A stretch of 64,000 bases of DNA. Source: Prunella strophiata. Its lineage: Eukaryota > Chordata > Aves > Passeriformes > Prunellidae. The translations under genes were made by a program, and so were the position numbers. The stretch is taken from the NCBI GenBank assembly GCA_036583965.1, contig JAZBQD010000013.1, positions 11,034,763-11,098,762 of the forward strand. The letters are read 5' to 3'. Numbering within the stretch: position 1 is the stretch's first letter; each line of letters starts with the position of its first letter. The notes beneath the pieces were generated by a model, which made no database searches, was not told the origin of the DNA, and saw nothing but the letters and a program-made list of their open reading frames with translations. Below, piece after piece: positions 59,961 through 64,000 of the stretch.

Positions 59961-61284
59961 TCTTCACTGAGCTGGATCACAGACTGGTCTGTATGAGCTG
60001 GTTTTATTTGCTCTGAGATGAGGGTGGTGAAGGTATTTTTTGCACTAAGTTGTGTGGGAGCCCAGACTGGATAACCCCTCTGAAACTGGGACTCACTGGG
60101 GCATTGACTCAGGAGAAGAAACAGTTGAGCTGAGCCGGTGCTGTTTCCCACAGAGAGACTTAATAAACCAGAAACCTCCAAGTCAGTGGAGCCCTGGTAA
60201 TACAGTGCTTAAAATGCACTTCTCAACAAAGTAAATGCAGATTATGCTTATGTAGGGCCTCAGCTCACAGCACAGTAACTCTGTCAGACAGTGTTTTCAT
60301 TGAAATTAATAAATAAAAATCATGGCAAGTTGCATTACAACAAAACACTTGAAAACACAAAATTGAATCTCCCTCACCTTGAAGTTATCCTTCCATTATT
60401 GATTCCCTCAGTGCTTTTTTTTTTTCAGATTAGCAGCAGCAGCAGACAGTTGTTGTGTTTGGAGAGCAGCCTGCTCTTAATCTGCTGGTGCAGCAGCTCT
60501 GTAATCCCCTGGTGCTCCAGAACAGCCTGGTACACTCCAGGTTAGCAGCAAGCCCTGTGCCCATGGGAAAGTTAGGCAAGGCATGAAGTGACTGCCAGGC
60601 ATGCAGAGAGCAGGGCATGCTGTGGTGCTGGTTTGTTTGGGGTTGGGTGGGAGTTGGTTTTGCCTGTGTGTGCCCAGGTGTGGCTGGCACAGCAGGGCTG
60701 CCTGTGCCGACAGCCGGTGCAGGGACGCGCTGGCAGCTGGCAGAAGGGAATCACAGCCCCCCTCCCTGTGCTGCCTTCTCCTGGGAACAGGCCCCCACTA
60801 TGCTCTGGTGCTCCACTCCTCTCCTGCCTTTTGTTTCCACAGATCAGAGCAAGAGACAAAAAGTGGAGATCTCTCTTGGAAGCTTTTTCTCCTTGCACCA
60901 GAGCATTACTTGGAGTAAATTATTCACACCTCCATAACGTGATCTCCCTCGTTTTCTTCAGGCCTTATTTACACTTGTGCTTTGTCCCAGTTACAGCCAT
61001 TAGTTCCTGTTCAGCAGAGCTACAGCATAGGAGGACAGAAACATGATTTTCTTTGTGCAGATTTATACCACTTTCTGTTAATGACACCGTCCTGGCAGTG
61101 TAGGGATGTGGATCTGCTTCCACCCTCTCCTGTTTGATGCCAGAACTCTGGCATTTTCTCCCATTCAGGCTGGGCTTTGTGCTTGAGTCAGTTGTAAAAC
61201 AGCTCACCAAGGCTGTGTGGCTCAGGGAAGGGGGCTCCAGCCCTGGATCCAACAGCCTGGATTCTGATTCCTGGTTTTTCCCTA

Positions 61285-61385
61285 GATTTGATGTGTGACA
61301 ATGAGCAAATCCTGCTTTCTCCCAAGCATCTGTTTCCTCAGTTGTAAAATGGGAGAATGACATAAGCTGATTATGTAGCCTTTGA
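61285..61385 (+). repeat. Ancient MIR-like remnant
   Basis: GATGTGTGACAATGAGCAAA, then CATCTGTTTCCTCAGTTGTA, then AAATGGGAGAATGAC is the forward MIR order recalled as GTGTGACCTTGGGCAAG..CTCAGTTTCCTCATCTGTAAAATGGGGATAAT, with a small rearrangement around TTTCCTCA. Confidence 0.65.
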
Positions 61386-63325
61386 GGTGGGTACATGTGC
61401 TTGCTACTGTGGACAAAGGAAAAAACAGTGTGAAATAAAAGTTGGATAACTGAGTGGGTTTTAAATGTTCTAGTTAAGATATTTTCTAATCCTGTTTATT
61501 TTTCTAAGAAAAGCATGGGGGTGTATTAGCACAGAGCAGAGAGGAGGAGCTGCTTTGGAGTGCTGATGCCACCACCTCAACACACAAAATAATCTGTGAG
61601 GCTTTTTTGGAGGGTTGCAGGAGGAAGTTACCCTGCCCTGTGGATGGAGCTGGATTTGGCTGCACCCTGCCTTGCTGATAGCTGGTGTTTTCTGTGGCTG
61701 CCATCTTTTCACAGGCATTTCAGCTTAAACTTGCCTTTCAGGAGTCATTTTATGGCCATTTTGGTTTTGAGGAAAAATGCAAGCCTGTCTGTTGGAGTAG
61801 ACTGGACACAGCTGCTGGATTTTTGCAGACCCTGTAGCAGCAGCACATTTGCCCTGGGAATTGTGAGGTGACCAACTCACATCTGTGGGGCAGTAACACA
61901 CAGAGCTGAGCTGGCCTTGCAGGGCTTTCATTGGGAACTGCAGAGCTGAGCAGCCAGGCAGGCTGAGCAAGCTGCCCTCAGACACTGCCCCTGCCTGTGC
62001 CATCTCTGACCAGTGTGTTTGTGACAAGATGGGACAGGCTGAGCACAGACAAGGAGTGTCTCTGTGACCAGGAGGAATTCCCCAGCTTGGAACTGGGCTC
62101 CAGCATTTATTTTGAACCTCACTGTGATCTGGATGCTGAGCTTTCTCATTAATGTCCATTTAATCCTTCCTTAAGCATGGTTCACATTGTCCTGATCCAA
62201 AGCTACTGCACTGCAAAACATGGAAGCTGTGAAAGGAACTTTTCATTAATTGTTCTCTCACTTTTTCTCTGTGACTTCTGTTTCCTTCGCAGTGTGTTTT
62301 TGTTTGCAGCTTGATCTCATACCCATTTCAGCCAGTAATAAAATTCACATTGACTTAACTGGGTGTTGCCAGTGTTAACTGTATTTTCCACAGAAATTCC
62401 TGCTGTTGCTAGCCTGCATTCAATGTTGTTCACTTAGTAAGGGAAATTGTGTCTAATAAATAAGAAAAGATGTGTGCTTGAGGGAACCATGGCCACTGGT
62501 TTCCTACATTGCTTTCACTGCTTGATTGCATGGAGTTGGGTAACAAGTGGGGCTCTTAGGGGGAAATTAAGATTAATAGTTCTTTAGACTCAGAAACTTG
62601 CCTTTAAATTTTCCTGAGAAGTACCTAAAATGTATTGGGAATGGCATTAAGAAAACCAGTAGCATGTAGCTGTGACAGTCCCTGTGTTTCTCAGTGTGTT
62701 TTGTCTTGTTGTCATAAAATAAGCACAGTTGAAATCGTCTGTCTCAGAAGAGCAATGAGTATTCATGCACTAACAACTGGGGGTTCTTGTTTTATCAACA
62801 GTTTGTTGCTTGCAGAGAGGAGAAGTAGTGAGGAGTTGATTTTGTGCTGTGCAGGGTTCCTGGAAGAATGATGATGTACAGCATTTTAACGTGCTTTCTC
62901 CCATCATTTCCCCCTCCTCCTTCTGTGCTAACTCTCCTCTTAAAGCTGTAAAGCTGCCGAATCTGGTCTTTTTCGGATTTGTGGGAAAATTAATTGTGTG
63001 TGACTTAAGAGCTCTGCCTACTCCTAATTGAAGGCATAGAGGACTGAAGCTTTGAAGAAAGCATAATTTTTCCCTAAATGTTTCCCAGTCATTTGAACTG
63101 AGTAGATGTTAATGAAAACCAGCATTAAAATAGACAAACAAGCACCCCCCTCAAAGAAAAAAAAAATTAAAAATCAGCTGAATAAAGCCCATTCCTGTCA
63201 CATACTCACTAAACCATTCTCCAGTGCCCTTTGAAATAGGCAGCACCTGGCCCCAGTGGTACAGAAGTGCTTCAGCTGTGAGGTTACACTGGCTAAAAAT
63301 TCAGCAATCTTTTTCTGACTTTCAG

Positions 63326-63780
63326 ATGCAAAAAGAAAACGCAGCACAGACAGCTACTCATCAGATTCGTGGTTAGACATGGATGAAGAATCTTGTGATG
63401 CCCATCTCCAGGAGGAGAAGGATGACAGCTTGGATAAGAACTCCAAATCCTTGGTGGATGGTTCCTCCTCACCCAACAGCACACACTCAGAAGGGAAGGA
63501 GGCTGCAGGGAGGAAACAAAAAGCCACAGTAATGAGGTACCTGAAAAGAACTTTGTCTAATGAGTCAGATGACAGCATAAAATCAACGACCCCCACGGAC
63601 TATCCCAAAACACCCACGGGGTCTCCAGCTACAGAAGTTTCAACCAAATGGACTCACCTCACAGAATTTGAACTGAAGGGTTTAAAAGCCCTGGTGGAAA
63701 AGCTTGAATCTCTCCCAGAGAACAAGAAGTGTGTTCCAGAAGGCATTGAAGACCCTCAGGCTCTCCTGGAGGACATGAAG
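63326..63780 (+). CDS. KDM2B: KDM2B coding exon 11 (acidic/Ser-rich linker)
   Basis: 455 bases: completes D361 and encodes residues 362-512. It starts [19 protein letters not shown], a basic patch that could act as a nuclear localisation signal, followed by an acidic run ([15 protein letters not shown]). A Ser/Thr-rich part includes [15 protein letters not shown] and [13 protein letters not shown], with proline-directed phosphorylation-type sites. Last comes the conserved block [19 protein letters not shown] then [16 protein letters not shown]. The linker joins the JmjC half to the CXXC-PHD half. Its first part diverges from human, while the last 50 residues are almost invariant. The acceptor is GACTTTCAG and the donor GTGAGT. 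Confidence 0.97.
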
Positions 63781-64000
63781 GTGAGTGTGATAACTTGGTG
63801 ATCCACACAAACTCTGCTCTGTGGGCACAGCAGGAGAGCAGAAGGCAAAGTTCTGCTGCAGAGGGGTGGCAGATTTTCTGTGATTGAAGATTTTCTGTGG
63901 TGACCAGCTCATGTCAGGCTGCTCTGCCTGACAGGGAAATGATTCCTTGAACCAAAGCTGTTTCTGGCTCCTGTTTGCAGCCAGATTTAAGTGACACAGT
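63781..64000 (+). other. Start of KDM2B intron 11 (window edge)
   Basis: Begins with the consensus donor GTGAGTG and runs off the window. The CXXC zinc finger, PHD finger, F-box and leucine-rich repeats are expected downstream. Confidence 0.85.

Larger units (their letters stand above)
55882..63325 (+). other. KDM2B intron 10 (7.4 kb)
   Basis: Unique sequence with two MIR-like remnants (59855-59960 and 61285-61385). No CpG island and no additional exon. The open frames on both strands around 60430-61046 have no recognisable protein content. Confidence 0.75.

Overview
The window is vertebrate nuclear DNA, almost certainly from a bird. It is intron-rich, with GT-AG splice sites, GC-rich CpG islands, one clear CR1-type 3' end, a few degenerate MIR-like pieces and very little other transposon sequence. 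The order or species cannot be fixed from the sequence alone.

One gene accounts for essentially all the coding content: the 5' half of KDM2B (FBXL10/JHDM1B), on the + strand, a JmjC histone H3K36 demethylase that recruits variant Polycomb (PRC1.1) to unmethylated CpG islands. I rebuilt eleven coding exons, every one with a consistent splice phase: 3811-3843, 4969-5113, 8276-8354, 12081-12127, 27774-27952, 29738-29844, 38421-38514, 39368-39522, 49409-49524, 55755-55881 and 63326-63780. Apart from one surplus base in exon 8 they add up to 512 codons. They cover the N-terminus, the complete JmjC domain (iron ligands H211, D213, H283; 2-oxoglutarate contacts T208, K228) and the acidic/Ser-rich linker. 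The CXXC, PHD, F-box and leucine-rich repeat exons lie beyond the right edge. The first exon encodes the short N-terminus that I recall for the shorter human isoform.

Layout: 1-2756 holds no recognisable gene. 2757-5560 is the promoter CpG island complex, with a GGTACC-rich C-rich tract, short upstream ORFs, exon 1 and exon 2. 5.1-27.8 kb holds introns 2-4 with two tiny exons, ancient SINE-like remnants and, in the 15.6 kb intron 4, a small CpG-rich block with a full CTCF consensus. 27.8-29.8 kb holds exons 5-6. Intron 6 (29.8-38.4 kb) contains a second strong CpG island at about 33.8-35.3 kb and several extreme homopolymer tracts, directly before the exon with the HxD iron-binding motif. 38.4-64 kb holds exons 7-11 and long, mostly featureless introns.

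The two most notable observations are a single-base insertion in exon 8 that puts an immediate TGA in the middle of the JmjC domain although all flanking exons are intact, and the intragenic CpG island in intron 6, a candidate internal promoter. I saw no non-KDM2B protein-coding gene, tRNA, rRNA, CRISPR array or viral element. Comparisons to human KDM2B/KDM2A are from memory; no search was run.
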